Positions 24,390 to 32,203 of a stretch of 32,203 bases of DNA are shown in pieces. Within the stretch, counting starts at the first letter, position 1. Every line of letters starts with the position of its first letter. The notes beneath the pieces were generated by a model, which saw only the letters and a list, made by a program, of their open reading frames with translations, was not told the origin of the DNA and ran no database searches. Location: assembly GCA_012838425.1 (NCBI GenBank), contig DUPG01000034.1, positions 1 through 32,203 of the forward strand. The letters are read 5' to 3'. The DNA is from Clostridiales bacterium. Its GTDB lineage: Bacteria; Bacillota; Clostridia; Christensenellales; CAG-138. Position numbers and translations under genes: made by a program.

Positions 24390-25024
24390 AAAAGCAGGAC
24401 ATACAAAGGGTGCTTGAATTATTGGGTGAAGCGTATCCCGACGCCGCGCCGCAGCTGGAGTATTCTAACCCGTTCGAGCTGCTTATAGCGGCTATGCTTT
24501 CCGCACAATGTACGGATATGGTAGTGAACAGGGTAACGAAAGAGCTGTTCGGGAAATTCAAAACCCCAAAGGATTATTTAACGCTTTCAGAAGAAGAATT
24601 AGCCCGGCGCATACGCGAGGTAGGGCTGTACCGCGCAAAGTCTAAGAACATAATAGCCACCTGTAAAATACTGTGCGAGAATTTCAACGGTGAGGTTCCC
24701 AACACGCGTGAGGAACTTATGACGCTGCCCGGCGTAGGCAGAAAGGTAGCTAATGTTGTGCTGTCAAACGCATTTTCCGTTCCCGCTATCGCTGTTGACA
24801 CGCATGTATTCAGGGTATCCAACCGAATAGGCTTGACGAACGCAAAAAATGTGTATAAAACCGAAGAACAGCTTATGCAGAATATAGATGAGAGCCTATG
24901 GTCAATAGCGCACCACCGGCTTATATTTCATGGGCGAAGGGTATGCTCTGCCAAAAACCCGAAATGCGATATGTGTACTATAAATCAATACTGCAAATAC
25001 TATAAGCATACGAGGAAAGCATGA
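24386..25024 (+). CDS. nth: Endonuclease III
   Basis: 212 aa. Bifunctional DNA glycosylase/AP lyase for oxidised pyrimidines. The helix-hairpin-helix LPGVGRKVANVVLSNAF holds the catalytic Lys, and AVDTHVFRVSNRIGL holds the catalytic Asp. The C-terminal CSAKNPKCDMCTINQYC gives the Cys-x6-Cys-x2-Cys-x5-Cys pattern of the [4Fe-4S] cluster. Its ATG overlaps the preceding stop (ATGA), and its own stop overlaps apbE in the same way, so it is translationally coupled on both sides. Confidence 0.97.
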   Translation: MKKQDIQRVLELLGEAYPDAAPQLEYSNPFELLIAAMLSAQCTDMVVNRVTKELFGKFKTPKDYLTLSEEELARRIREVGLYRAKSKNIIATCKILCENFNGEVPNTREELMTLPGVGRKVANVVLSNAFSVPAIAVDTHVFRVSNRIGLTNAKNVYKTEEQLMQNIDESLWSIAHHRLIFHGRRVCSAKNPKCDMCTINQYCKYYKHTRKA

Positions 25025-25989
25025 AAAAAGCATTAGTTTTTTTATTGATAGCCGCAATCATATTATCAAGCGCCTGCGCAAATTCGGACAAAAAAAGCGT
25101 ATCATTTTTCGCATATGACACGACTGTTTCGCTTACATTCTACGGCAAAAGGGTGAAAGATGCTTTTCTTAACGAATGCATTGATTATATAAAGAGCTTT
25201 GAAACCCACTTCTCAATGACAGACGAGGATAGCGAGCTATACAAGCTGAACAAGGAGCGCAGCATGGAGGTCAGCGACACTCTGCTTGAATGTATAAAAT
25301 CGGCTTTAAGCTACTGCGAGCTGACGAATGGCGCTTTCGATATAACATTGGGTACGGTAAACAGGCTTTGGAATGTTACAGAAAGAAAGCTGCCGCCGAC
25401 ACAAGCAGAGATAGACGAAGCGCGTCAGAATACAGGACATGAGTATATCGAGATTACAGACAATAGAGTTACTATTCAAAAAGAGGGACTGAAAATCGAC
25501 TTGAGCGGCTTCGCAAAGGGCTATGTGGCGGACAAGTTCAGAGAATACCTCAAAGAAAAGGGCATAGACAGCGGGGTGCTGCTTGTAATGGGCGGAGCGG
25601 TTACCTGCATAGGCAGAAAGAGCGCAACGGAAGAAAATTTCAAGGTGGGCATTGTAAACCCCTACGATAAATCGAACCTGCTTACGACTTTGGATATATC
25701 TAACTCGAATGTATCGACCTCCGGCACATCTGAAAGATATTTCGAATATGAGGGTGTGCGCTATCACCATATTATGAACCCCCACACCGGCGCACCCGTG
25801 CAGAACGATATAGAGCAGGTAACAGTTATATGCTATGACGCGGCTATGGGCGACGCGCTTTCAACCGCCTTCTTCGTAATGGGGCTTAATAAAGCCCGTG
25901 CACTCATAGAAAATGAGCTTGAAGGCGTAGGCGCAGTTTTTGCTATGAAAAACGGTGAAATCATATATGTAAATTATGTAGTTGACTGA
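25021..25989 (+). CDS. apbE: FAD:protein FMN transferase, ApbE lipoprotein
   Basis: 322 aa. The N-terminus MKKALVFLLIAAIILSSACA is a lipoprotein signal (Cys19), so it acts outside the membrane. It attaches FMN to Thr or Ser residues of partner flavoproteins. Family motifs: GAFDITLGTVNRLWN, LSGFAKGYVADKF, VMGGAVTCIG, HHIMNPHTGAPV and DALSTAFFVMG (Mg-binding region). No Rnf, Nqr or other known target is in the window. It overlaps nth by 4 bp and is the last gene of the secA-prfB-rsmF-nth-apbE run. No clear terminator follows. Confidence 0.95.
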   Translation: MKKALVFLLIAAIILSSACANSDKKSVSFFAYDTTVSLTFYGKRVKDAFLNECIDYIKSFETHFSMTDEDSELYKLNKERSMEVSDTLLECIKSALSYCELTNGAFDITLGTVNRLWNVTERKLPPTQAEIDEARQNTGHEYIEITDNRVTIQKEGLKIDLSGFAKGYVADKFREYLKEKGIDSGVLLVMGGAVTCIGRKSATEENFKVGIVNPYDKSNLLTTLDISNSNVSTSGTSERYFEYEGVRYHHIMNPHTGAPVQNDIEQVTVICYDAAMGDALSTAFFVMGLNKARALIENELEGVGAVFAMKNGEIIYVNYVVD

Positions 25990-26324
25990 GTGAATAGTAC
26001 GCATATTTGTAACAAACTATTTCAGATAATGCTGTTCAAAAATACGCCTGCTATTCTATAATACAGCTAAACATCGACTGCATTTTTGGTGCAGATTATG
26101 TCGAAAAAGGTAATAAGTAGTCAAAAATTTGAGCAAATAGGGAATGTTCGGTGTATTTGTAGGTATTTCCCACAGTTCTTAGCCAATATGTTTCATTCAT
26201 TTTATTGTTTTATTAGTTTTTCCTACCTTTACACGAAAAAGCTATAATGTTAGAATTTCCTTGTGCTAATTAACAACAATTTTATAAAAGAAATTAGCTG
26301 AAAAAAATGAAAAGGAGTAATGAA
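25990..26324 (+). promoter_or_regulatory. spo0A upstream region with possible 0A box
   Basis: This AT-rich gap contains no gene. TGTCGAA at 26099-26105 equals the core of the Spo0A-binding 0A box. A TATAAT lies at 26243-26248, about 75 bases before the spo0A start, with a poor -35. I see no convincing sigma-H promoter. Confidence 0.4.
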
Positions 26325-27128
26325 ATGACAGATTTCAGAATACTTTTGGCAGATGGGAATATCTCATTTCAAACGGCGATTAGGGACTACCTTATCGCGC
26401 AGGACAAAATCGCCTGCGTCGATACGGTATCCGACGGTGCGGCGGCATTGAGCGCCATGCACAATTCGACATACGATATTCTGATAACCGAGCTCACGCT
26501 TTCCCATATTGACGGTTTCGGAATTTTAGAGCACATAGCAAGCGGGTTGATTGACAATCCTCCGGTAGTTATGGTGCTGAGCTCACTAAGAAACGAGGAC
26601 ATAGTGCGCCGCGCGTGCAACATGGGCGCAAAATACTACATGATTAAGCCCGCAGAACCCGAGGCGGTTTACAAACGCATGATGGACCTGACAATGAACC
26701 TTCAGAATATTAAGAATCAAATGTACTCAATACCTCCTCAACCAAAAACTCTTGATGAAAGAATCACCTCAATTTTCTTGATTATAGGCATACCTGCGCA
26801 TATTAAGGGCTATCACTACCTGCGTGAAGCGGTTAGAATGGTGTATTTCCGCCCTGAATTGATAAATAGGATTACTAAGGAATTATATCCCGGCATTGCC
26901 AAGAAGTTCAATACCTCCGCGTCCAAGGTCGAGCGCGCTATACGCCACGCAATAGAAGTCGCTTGGACAAGGGGCAGAATAGAGAATATAAACCAGATAT
27001 TCGGTTACAACATATACGGAAAGAACGACAAGCCCACAAATGGCGAGTTCGTGGCATTAGTAGCAGACAAGCTGATTATGGACAGTCAAAAGAATACAGA
27101 GATCGAAAATATTCGCTTGCAAGGCTGA
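26325..27128 (+). CDS. spo0A: Spo0A-type response regulator with altered phospho-acceptor site
   Basis: 267 aa from ATG 26325, which has AAAGGAG (26311-26317) with a 7-nt spacer; an ATG at 26307 lies upstream of that site. The C-terminal half is classic Spo0[39 protein letters not shown] (recognition helix region), [12 protein letters not shown] and [15 protein letters not shown]. The N-terminal receiver is recognisable but degenerate. The acidic pair is ADGN (Asp10 kept, the second Asp now Gly11). The phospho-Asp position reads [11 protein letters not shown] (Glu56), where B. subtilis has LDIIMPHLDG. The conserved Lys (MIKPAEPE) and a Ser in place of Thr (LSS) remain. The usual spoIVB neighbour is absent. 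Glu may mimic constant phosphorylation or the receiver may sense something else (inference). Confidence 0.93.
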   Translation: MTDFRILLADGNISFQTAIRDYLIAQDKIACVDTVSDGAAALSAMHNSTYDILITELTLSHIDGFGILEHIASGLIDNPPVVMVLSSLRNEDIVRRACNMGAKYYMIKPAEPEAVYKRMMDLTMNLQNIKNQMYSIPPQPKTLDERITSIFLIIGIPAHIKGYHYLREAVRMVYFRPELINRITKELYPGIAKKFNTSASKVERAIRHAIEVAWTRGRIENINQIFGYNIYGKNDKPTNGEFVALVADKLIMDSQKNTEIENIRLQG

Positions 27129-27181
27129 AAATTCCGTTTTCCTCCGTCCACATATACCTCTCTTCCCTTCACCGGAAAAAT

Positions 27182-27206
27182 CGGGAGCAAGTGCTCCCGG
27201 TTTTTT
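27182..27206 (+). terminator. Intrinsic terminator of spo0A
   Basis: CGGGAGCA (27182-27189), the loop AG and TGCTCCCG (27192-27199) are followed by G and six T. It begins 53 bases past the stop codon. Confidence 0.9.
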
Positions 27207-27214
27207 GGTCGCAG

Positions 27215-27275
27215 GCGCATAGAAGCATGAATACACACTATGTCCGAATGAATACGGCAACAGGTCGCCGAACGG
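27215..27275 (-). repeat. Short reverse hairpin-module remnant after spo0A
   Basis: CATGAATAC, a spacer, GAATGAATAC and the imperfect palindrome GGCAACAGGTCGCC, then GAA, follow the terminator. They match the constant-linker family on the minus strand and resemble the module GGCAA-CCTG-TTGCC at the end of the 8640-8829 array. Confidence 0.6.
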
Positions 27276-27309
27276 AGAATATTCACATAAACGAATTTCC
27301 AAATCACAT

Positions 27310-27338
27310 TTGACAATCACGCGATAATTTTCTATAAT
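27310..27338 (+). promoter_or_regulatory. Consensus sigma-A promoter of the tRNA gene
   Basis: TTGACA (27310-27315) and TATAAT (27333-27338) match the consensus exactly, with the ideal 17-bp spacer. The tRNA starts 14 bases later. Confidence 0.9.
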
Positions 27339-27352
27339 GCTTTGGACAGTTT

Positions 27353-27429
27353 GTCTCCGTAGCTCAGCAGGATAGAGCGTTCGCCTCCTAAGCGAAAGGT
27401 CGCGCGTTCGAATCGCGCCGGGGATGCCA
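27353..27429 (+). tRNA. tRNA-Arg, anticodon CCT
   Basis: 77 nt including encoded CCA. Acceptor arms are GTCTCCG and CGGGGAT, with G-U pairs at positions 1-72 and 4-69. The D arm is GCTC/GAGC. The anticodon stem TTCGC/GCGAA encloses CTCCTAA, so the anticodon is CCT (27387-27389), reading AGG. The T arm is GCGCG-TTCGAAT-CGCGC. The discriminator is G. It has its own promoter and terminator and no neighbouring tRNA. Confidence 0.95.
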
Positions 27430-27430
27430 C

Positions 27431-27463
27431 AAGCCCGCAAGCTAATTGCTTTGCGGGCTTTTT
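27431..27463 (+). terminator. Intrinsic terminator of tRNA-Arg
   Basis: AAGCCCGCAAGC (27431-27442), the loop TAATT and GCTTTGCGGGCTT (27448-27460, one extra base in the stem) end in a T-run. It starts one base past CCA. Confidence 0.9.
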
Positions 27464-27487
27464 ATATGCAACCAATATCCCTTTTTC

Positions 27488-27704
27488 ATTCAATCCGAAG
27501 TGGCGTCTTCATTCAGCGGTTTACCGCTGTCTTCATTCGGGCGTAAGCCCAATTTAACTGCGCTTCTTCCACTTTCATTCGCCCGCAGGGCGTCTTCATT
27601 CAGCGGTTTACCGCTGTCTTCATTTGGGCGTAAGCCCGTCTTCATTCGCTCCGAAGGTGCGTCTTCATTTGGGCGCAAGCCCAATTTAACTGTGCCTCTT
27701 CCAC
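27488..27704 (+). repeat. Hairpin-module array reaching into the trkH 3' end
   Basis: The modules AGCGG-TTTA-CCGCT (twice), GGGC-GTAA-GCCC (twice), GCCC-GCA-GGGC, GCTCC-GAA-GGTGC (one mismatch) and GGGC-GCAA-GCCC are joined by GTCTTCATT(C/T). A 37-bp block at 27514-27550 recurs at 27601-27637 with one change. A 34-bp block that includes the last codons and stop of trkH (27671-27704) has a near copy inside the array (27539-27572). On the trkH strand the linker reads GAATGAAGAC. Confidence 0.85.
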
Positions 27705-29125
27705 ACCGCAGGCGAAAACAGCATTATAACCGGTATTATCTCAAGCCTGCCCAGCAGCATAGTGAAGCTGAGCACAATCTTAGACAGCGGAGAGAATGCC
27801 GCGTAGCTGCCTATGGGGCTTATCATGCCAAGCCCGGGACCGCAGTTGCTTATACAGGATAACGACGCAGTAACGCAGGTTGAAAAATCAAATCCGTCAA
27901 TAAGCAGAAACAGCGTGGAAATCATCACAATAAAGAAATACATAATGAAGTACATAAGCACCGAGCGCAGCACTTCTGAGCCTACAACATGATTGTTCAG
28001 CTTTACAACATTTATAGAGCGCGAGTGAAGCATATGGCGAATCTCATTTCTTACGCCCTTTACCACCATAACCAGACGCGCTACCTTGAAGCCGCCGCCC
28101 GTAGAGCCAGCACACGCGCCAACGAACATCAAAAACAGCAATACCCCTTGTGCGAACATATGCCATTGCGTGAAGTCCGTATTTGTAACACCTGTGCTTG
28201 ATATTATAGAAGCTGTCTGGAAGAAAGCCATTCGGAAGGCCTCCTCAACGCCGCTGTACTGCGACAGTATATTTATGAATATCAGTATTACGGCAGCAGC
28301 TATAATTCCCAAGAACCAGCGCAGCTCCTCATCAGAAAGCGCTTCCTTCACCTTGCCTATCAGAATAAAGAAGTATATGTTGAAGTTGCAGGCGAATATT
28401 ATCATGAATGCCGCCATAACATATTGCGCGAAAGGCGAATAAAACGCAGCGCTTATTGCCCTGTTTGAGAATCCGCCCGTGCCCGCAACCGAAAACGAAT
28501 GTATAAGCGCGTCGAAAAGCGACATTCCGCCGAACAGTAAAAGCACAGCCAGCAAAAGCGTTAATCCTATATAGATTAAATACAGTATCATAGCGGTTCG
28601 CTTTAATTTGGGAACGAGCTTGCCGACGGTAGGTCCGGGAACCTCTGCTTTCATCAAATACATGGGGCGTTCCTCCGACAACGAAGGCATTATTGCGAGC
28701 ACGAACATCAATATTCCCATGCCACCTACCCAATGCGTGAAGCAGCGCCAGAACTGCACGCCCTGACTGAGCGCCTCAACATTCAGCATATTAGATGCGC
28801 CTGTCGTGGTGAAGCCCGATACCGTTTCGAAAAAACCGTCAATGAAATTCGTATAGCCGTAGAACATAAATGGCAATGAGCCTACTATGGACAGCACAAC
28901 CCAAGTTAAAGCAACTATAACAAAGCCCTCACGCGCAAATATGGTCTTGCTTTTAGGGCGAATCAATAAAAATGAAAACGCCATAATCAGCGCAATCAGT
29001 ATGGTGATTACAAAGCCCCATACGGACTCGCCGTATATCACGCATACTAAAAGGGGCAAAAGCAGCAATGCGGCTTCAGCCAGCAGTGTTCGCCCCAATA
29101 TGTTGAATATCATTCTGTAATTCAT
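27686..29125 (-). CDS. trkH: Potassium uptake channel subunit TrkH
   Basis: 479 aa. Membrane pore protein of the Trk/Ktr system. Four pore-loop segments with the filter glycines are visible: GFTTTGASN, SVAGTGGFSN, ISSTGVTNTDF and ISNCGPGLG. About ten membrane helices are seen, including TrkH-type N-terminal ones. Its ATG overlaps the trkA stop (ATGA), so channel and gating protein are translated together. The last codons lie within a repeat array. The start is fixed by the overlap. Confidence 0.96.
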   Translation of the reverse strand: MNYRMIFNILGRTLLAEAALLLLPLLVCVIYGESVWGFVITILIALIMAFSFLLIRPKSKTIFAREGFVIVALTWVVLSIVGSLPFMFYGYTNFIDGFFETVSGFTTTGASNMLNVEALSQGVQFWRCFTHWVGGMGILMFVLAIMPSLSEERPMYLMKAEVPGPTVGKLVPKLKRTAMILYLIYIGLTLLLAVLLLFGGMSLFDALIHSFSVAGTGGFSNRAISAAFYSPFAQYVMAAFMIIFACNFNIYFFILIGKVKEALSDEELRWFLGIIAAAVILIFINILSQYSGVEEAFRMAFFQTASIISSTGVTNTDFTQWHMFAQGVLLFLMFVGACAGSTGGGFKVARLVMVVKGVRNEIRHMLHSRSINVVKLNNHVVGSEVLRSVLMYFIMYFFIVMISTLFLLIDGFDFSTCVTASLSCISNCGPGLGMISPIGSYAAFSPLSKIVLSFTMLLGRLEIIPVIMLFSPAVWKRHS

Positions 29126-30486
29126 AGCAGTATATCGTCAATATCGTATAGCTTTATTTCAGAGGAAACGACTATAACACTGTCGCCCGCCTCAATGGTG
29201 TCATTACCGCCGGGAATAATAACCCTGCCCTTTCTGATTATGCAGGCTATTAGCAGATTATCCTTTAGCTTCAAATTCATTAAAGGAATTCCCACGCATT
29301 TTGCGCCCGCTTTAATTCTGAATTCCGCCGCTTCGACCCTGCCGTTTGCTATCGTGTGCAGTGTTTCAACATTGCTTCCCAATGAGTTTGACATCGCGCG
29401 CACATACTGCAATATCTGCATTGCGGTTATCATCTTAGGGGAAATGAATGTTTCGACATCTGAGTTCTCAAGCATATCCAGCAGCATTGTTCTGTTAACC
29501 TTTGTGATAATCTTTTTCAAAGCGCCTCTCAGCTTCTGCTTTGCGTACATCGAAATAATAATGTTTTCTTCATCAATGCCCGTAAGCGTGATAAGCGCGT
29601 CGCAGTTCTCTATGCCTTCTTCTAATAACAGCCTGTGGTCTGTACCGTCGCCATTTATTATTGTAGCTCTGGGAAGCGCATCGCTAAGCGCATAGCATTG
29701 CGCCTTGTTGGATTCAATAATCTTTACATGCATACCCATATCTGTAAGTTGATTGCCCAGGTAATACGCTATCCTTCCGCCGCCTACTATCATAACGCTG
29801 CGTATAGTATGCTTAGCCAAAGCGCCCGTTTCTCTGAAAAACAGCTCCATATCCTTGGGCTGTGCGGCTAAATTGATTTTGTCGTTTGCCTGCAATACCG
29901 TATCGCCCTTGGGGATAAGCACCTTGCCATCACGCTCTACCGAGCATATAAGCACTCTATGCGGGAACTTTCTGTGCAGCTGGTGTACGGGCAAATTATC
30001 TAAAGGGCTGTCTGCCTTTATGCGATAGTCCGCTAATTCCACTCTGCCCTTTGCGAATAAGTCAACCGTCATAGCAGAAGGGAAGCGCAAAAGCCTTGAT
30101 ATTTCACTCGCAGCCGCTAATTCGGGGTTGATAGATAATGACAGCCCAAGCTCTTCCTTCAATAAGTGCATTTGCTGTGAGTATTCGGGATTTCTAACCC
30201 TCGCTATTGTGTGCTTGGCGCCCAGCTTCTTAGCTATCATGCACACAAGCATATTCACCTCGTCCATGCCCGTAACTGCTAAGAGCAAATCCGCATGGGG
30301 TACGCCTGCTTCCTTCTGAACATCTATTATGACACCGTTTCCAATTATAATATTTATGTCCATTGAATCGATAATGCCTGCTACTCTCTCGTTAACATCG
30401 ATTACAACAATATCATGTCCCTCTGAAGCCAAATGGTGCGACAGCGTTTCACCTACCTTACCGCAGCCCACTATTACGATTTTCAT
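29122..30486 (-). CDS. trkA: Potassium uptake regulatory protein TrkA
   Basis: 454 aa. Cytoplasmic gating ring subunit with two RCK modules. Each has a Rossmann NAD-binding core: KIVIVGCGKVGETLSHHLASEGHDIVVID at the N-terminus, and SVMIVGGGRIAYYLGNQL near residue 230. Each is followed by an RCK-C ligand-binding domain (AEFRIKAGAKCVGIPL in the second). I chose ATG 30486, preceded by GGGAG with a 6-nt spacer; the longer frame to 30513 starts upstream of that site. It forms an operon with trkH. Confidence 0.95.
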   Translation of the reverse strand: MKIVIVGCGKVGETLSHHLASEGHDIVVIDVNERVAGIIDSMDINIIIGNGVIIDVQKEAGVPHADLLLAVTGMDEVNMLVCMIAKKLGAKHTIARVRNPEYSQQMHLLKEELGLSLSINPELAAASEISRLLRFPSAMTVDLFAKGRVELADYRIKADSPLDNLPVHQLHRKFPHRVLICSVERDGKVLIPKGDTVLQANDKINLAAQPKDMELFFRETGALAKHTIRSVMIVGGGRIAYYLGNQLTDMGMHVKIIESNKAQCYALSDALPRATIINGDGTDHRLLLEEGIENCDALITLTGIDEENIIISMYAKQKLRGALKKIITKVNRTMLLDMLENSDVETFISPKMITAMQILQYVRAMSNSLGSNVETLHTIANGRVEAAEFRIKAGAKCVGIPLMNLKLKDNLLIACIIRKGRVIIPGGNDTIEAGDSVIVVSSEIKLYDIDDILL

Positions 30487-30546
30487 AAATTGCTCCCAAT
30501 AATTTTTTGTCAATATAGATTAGCACTGCCGCACAAAATTTGCAAG

Positions 30547-31842
30547 TCAAGCCAAGAAGCCAAGTATATTCCCGCATACATCAACAGCTATTACTCTTTT
30601 ATTTATTGCGCTTTCCAGGTCTTTTATGCTGTATGAATCTAAAAATACTTCCTCAAACTCTCTCAGCATTACTTTGGGAATTAGCACCGCCTCATATGTG
30701 GATAAATCCTTGCCTTTCAGCGACTCTATTATATCCGAAGCGCACACAAGCCCCGAAACAGTTACCGTTTCACCAAAGAAATTATTAGTTACAGCGTGCA
30801 TATCGATATTTATATTGCAGGGCTTTAAGCGCAAGAACTGCTGTGATAAGAACTCATACGCGCTTTTGCCGCAAATGCCTAAAAAATTGCGCGGCGCTTT
30901 CTGAAAGGCTAATTCCTCAATGCTTTCCGTCAGGTCATACTCAAATGTTCTTAACAGGCCCACGCCGTTTTCTATCTGCGGAAAGTCCTCGTACTCATCA
31001 TATTCGGGTATATTGAGCTCTGCTGTAATATACAGCTCGTCTGCCGCAAACACAAAGCGCGTGCCTGTTTCCTTCAAGGCTTTTTTCTGAAACTCATGCA
31101 CCTGTGCTATCACTTCTCTTGCTTCGTTTTTCGTATATGTTCTTAACGGATACAGCCCCTCTCTGTGCTTGGTCAGCCCGACAGGCACTACGGCGACGGA
31201 CTGCGAAGCAGGGTATAGCGAATATAAGTCGCGCAGAGTCTGCAACAAATGCTCACCGTCATTTATATCAGGGCAAAGCACTATCTGGCTGTGGAACATA
31301 AGCCCTTTATCATGCAGCGCTTTCAATCTCTGCATAATGCTTTTTGCGCTCGGATTGCCCATCATATTAACCCGCAGGTCGGGGTCCGTTGTGTGAACGG
31401 ATATGTATAGCGGGCTTACCCTGCGCGATAGTATCCTATCGAATTCCGAATCAGAAACATTGGTAAGCGTAATATAATTCCCCATTATGAAAGACATTCG
31501 CCAGTCGTCGTCCTTAAAATGCAGCGTGCTTCTGCTGTTTTTGGGCATTTGGTCTATAAAGCAGAATATGCACTTGTTTTTGCATGAGCGTACCTTATCC
31601 ATCAAAGAATCGTAAAACTCTATTCCCAGCGGCTCATATAGGTCCTTTTCGACCTCTGCTTCTATAATCTCACCGCTTTTAGTTTCGAAACGCAAAGACA
31701 ATTCTTCATTTGCGGTAAGGTGCTGATAATCTATGAGGTCATGCACCTCCTGCCCGTTTATCGACAATAAGCAGCTATCGGGAGTAATGCCTAACTCCTC
31801 AGCGATTGAGTTTTTCTCAACAGTCTTAATTCTATGCTTCAT
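30547..31842 (-). CDS. DUF512-type PDZ/iron-sulfur protein
   Basis: 431 aa from ATG 31842. A PDZ-like segment comes first (about residues 1-60: TVEKNSIAEELGITPDSCLL, INGQEVHDLID). A radical-SAM-like Cys cluster follows, CKNKCIFCF (Cys-x3-Cys-x2-Cys, near residue 85), with the downstream stretch YITLTNVSDSEFDRIL. The C-terminal DUF512 domain (about 230-430) ends in VIAVDVCGNILGF. Such proteins are widespread in Clostridia and Cyanobacteria, and no firm function is established to my knowledge. There is no ribosome site. TATAAT (31849-31854, minus strand) lies 6 nt from the ATG, which suggests a leaderless transcript. The gene lies 60 bp upstream of trkA on the same strand and is divergent from the GH13 gene. 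Confidence 0.88.
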   Translation of the reverse strand: MKHRIKTVEKNSIAEELGITPDSCLLSINGQEVHDLIDYQHLTANEELSLRFETKSGEIIEAEVEKDLYEPLGIEFYDSLMDKVRSCKNKCIFCFIDQMPKNSRSTLHFKDDDWRMSFIMGNYITLTNVSDSEFDRILSRRVSPLYISVHTTDPDLRVNMMGNPSAKSIMQRLKALHDKGLMFHSQIVLCPDINDGEHLLQTLRDLYSLYPASQSVAVVPVGLTKHREGLYPLRTYTKNEAREVIAQVHEFQKKALKETGTRFVFAADELYITAELNIPEYDEYEDFPQIENGVGLLRTFEYDLTESIEELAFQKAPRNFLGICGKSAYEFLSQQFLRLKPCNINIDMHAVTNNFFGETVTVSGLVCASDIIESLKGKDLSTYEAVLIPKVMLREFEEVFLDSYSIKDLESAINKRVIAVDVCGNILGFLA

Positions 31843-31912
31843 ATTGCGATTATACACGAGCGCGCACTCAAATAAAAGCATACTGACGCGCAAAATATGA
31901 TACACTACTGAT
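31843..31912. promoter_or_regulatory. Divergent promoter region of 70 bp
   Basis: On the minus strand TATAAT (31849-31854) lies 6 bases from the DUF512 ATG. On the plus strand TATGAT (31896-31901) lies 11 bases from the GH13 ATG. Neither start codon has a purine-rich ribosome site. The -35 regions are poor. Confidence 0.4.
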
Positions 31913-32203
31913 ATGCAAAGAATAGTTCACAGCTCATTTGACGAATGCTTCCGCTATCCTTTCAGCGCCGTAAGAACCGGCGATACGCTTTTACTGCGCG
32001 TATTTGCCGAAAAAGACGCAGTAACAGACAGCGTTGACGCAGTAAAGCTGAGATTATGGATAGACAATTCCGAAGCGATACTCACAGGCAAGCGTTTCTC
32101 ATGCGTGTATGAGGAAATGTCGGGGTATTTGTTCAGCTTTGAAGCTGTAATGCCGCCTACCCCCATGCTTGTATGGTATTACTTCATTATAGAAACAAAC
32201 GAA
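31913..32203 (+). CDS. Glycoside hydrolase family 13 (alpha-amylase type), N-terminal part
   Basis: Partial: 97 residues from ATG 31913, open at the window edge. The sequence begins MQRIVHSSFDECFRYPFSAV, with later LLLRVFAEKDAV, VKLRLWIDN and PPTPMLVWYYFIIETNE. This is the beta-sandwich module found before the catalytic barrel in clostridial neopullulanase/alpha-amylase-type enzymes. The catalytic domain lies beyond the window, so the substrate (starch- or glycogen-type glucan) is inferred. There is no signal peptide, so it is probably intracellular. Confidence 0.7.
   Translation, partial: MQRIVHSSFDECFRYPFSAVRTGDTLLLRVFAEKDAVTDSVDAVKLRLWIDNSEAILTGKRFSCVYEEMSGYLFSFEAVMPPTPMLVWYYFIIETNE

Noticed and set aside
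26104-26145. Sigma-H promoter of spo0A
   Set aside because: An AAAGGTAAT and a GGGAAT are present, but about 25 bp apart, too far for a sigma-H promoter.
27446-27862. 138-codon plus-strand frame
   Set aside because: It is the translated hairpin array continuing antisense to trkH.

Overview
This 32.2 kb window looks like chromosomal DNA from a low-to-mid GC member of the Clostridia (Bacillota), probably an uncultured anaerobe. The evidence is a Spo0A-type regulator, an acetate-forming pta-ackA pair, an FtsH/SecA/Obg/RF2 set of Firmicutes type, strong GGAGG ribosome sites and short intrinsic terminators. Most genes are core housekeeping genes. There is no phage, transposase, CRISPR array or defence island. 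The genus cannot be fixed from sequence alone.

Layout: 1-800 has no convincing gene. Then come a 181-aa helical protein of unknown function (+), ftsH (-), and an orphan pilin-like/Ig-like surface protein (-). Next are pta-ackA (+), trpS-glyS (+), a walJ-like metallo-hydrolase with a CPBP protease (+), and obgE (+) behind a structured leader or small RNA. Two small minus-strand genes follow (one Cys-rich, one extremely acidic), then a zinc operon zur-znuA-znuC-znuB (-). A tightly packed + strand run follows: secA-prfB-rsmF-like-nth-apbE. After it come spo0A (+), tRNA-Arg(CCT), the potassium uptake pair trkA-trkH (-), a DUF512-type PDZ/iron-sulfur protein (-), and the start of a glycoside hydrolase family 13 gene (+) cut by the window edge.

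Genes that work together: Pta and AckA turn acetyl-CoA into acetate plus ATP. Zur and ZnuACB form a self-regulated zinc uptake circuit with a visible operator. TrkA gates TrkH. SecA and FtsH serve protein export and membrane quality control. TrpS, GlyS, RF2, the rRNA methyltransferase, ObgE and the tRNA serve translation.

Two things stand out. First, many intergenic regions carry a modular repeat: different short palindromes (stem 3-6 bp, loop 3-4 nt) joined by a nearly constant 10-base linker, GTCTTCATTC, often bordered by an ACTCCACAC motif. One example is an 81-bp element with 9-bp inverted ends lying exactly between the divergent zur and secA promoters. Second, the Spo0A protein has an intact DNA-binding half, but the phospho-acceptor aspartate of its receiver is replaced by glutamate. 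A second dispersed repeat family (3 copies) and a structured RNA candidate before obgE also deserve attention.
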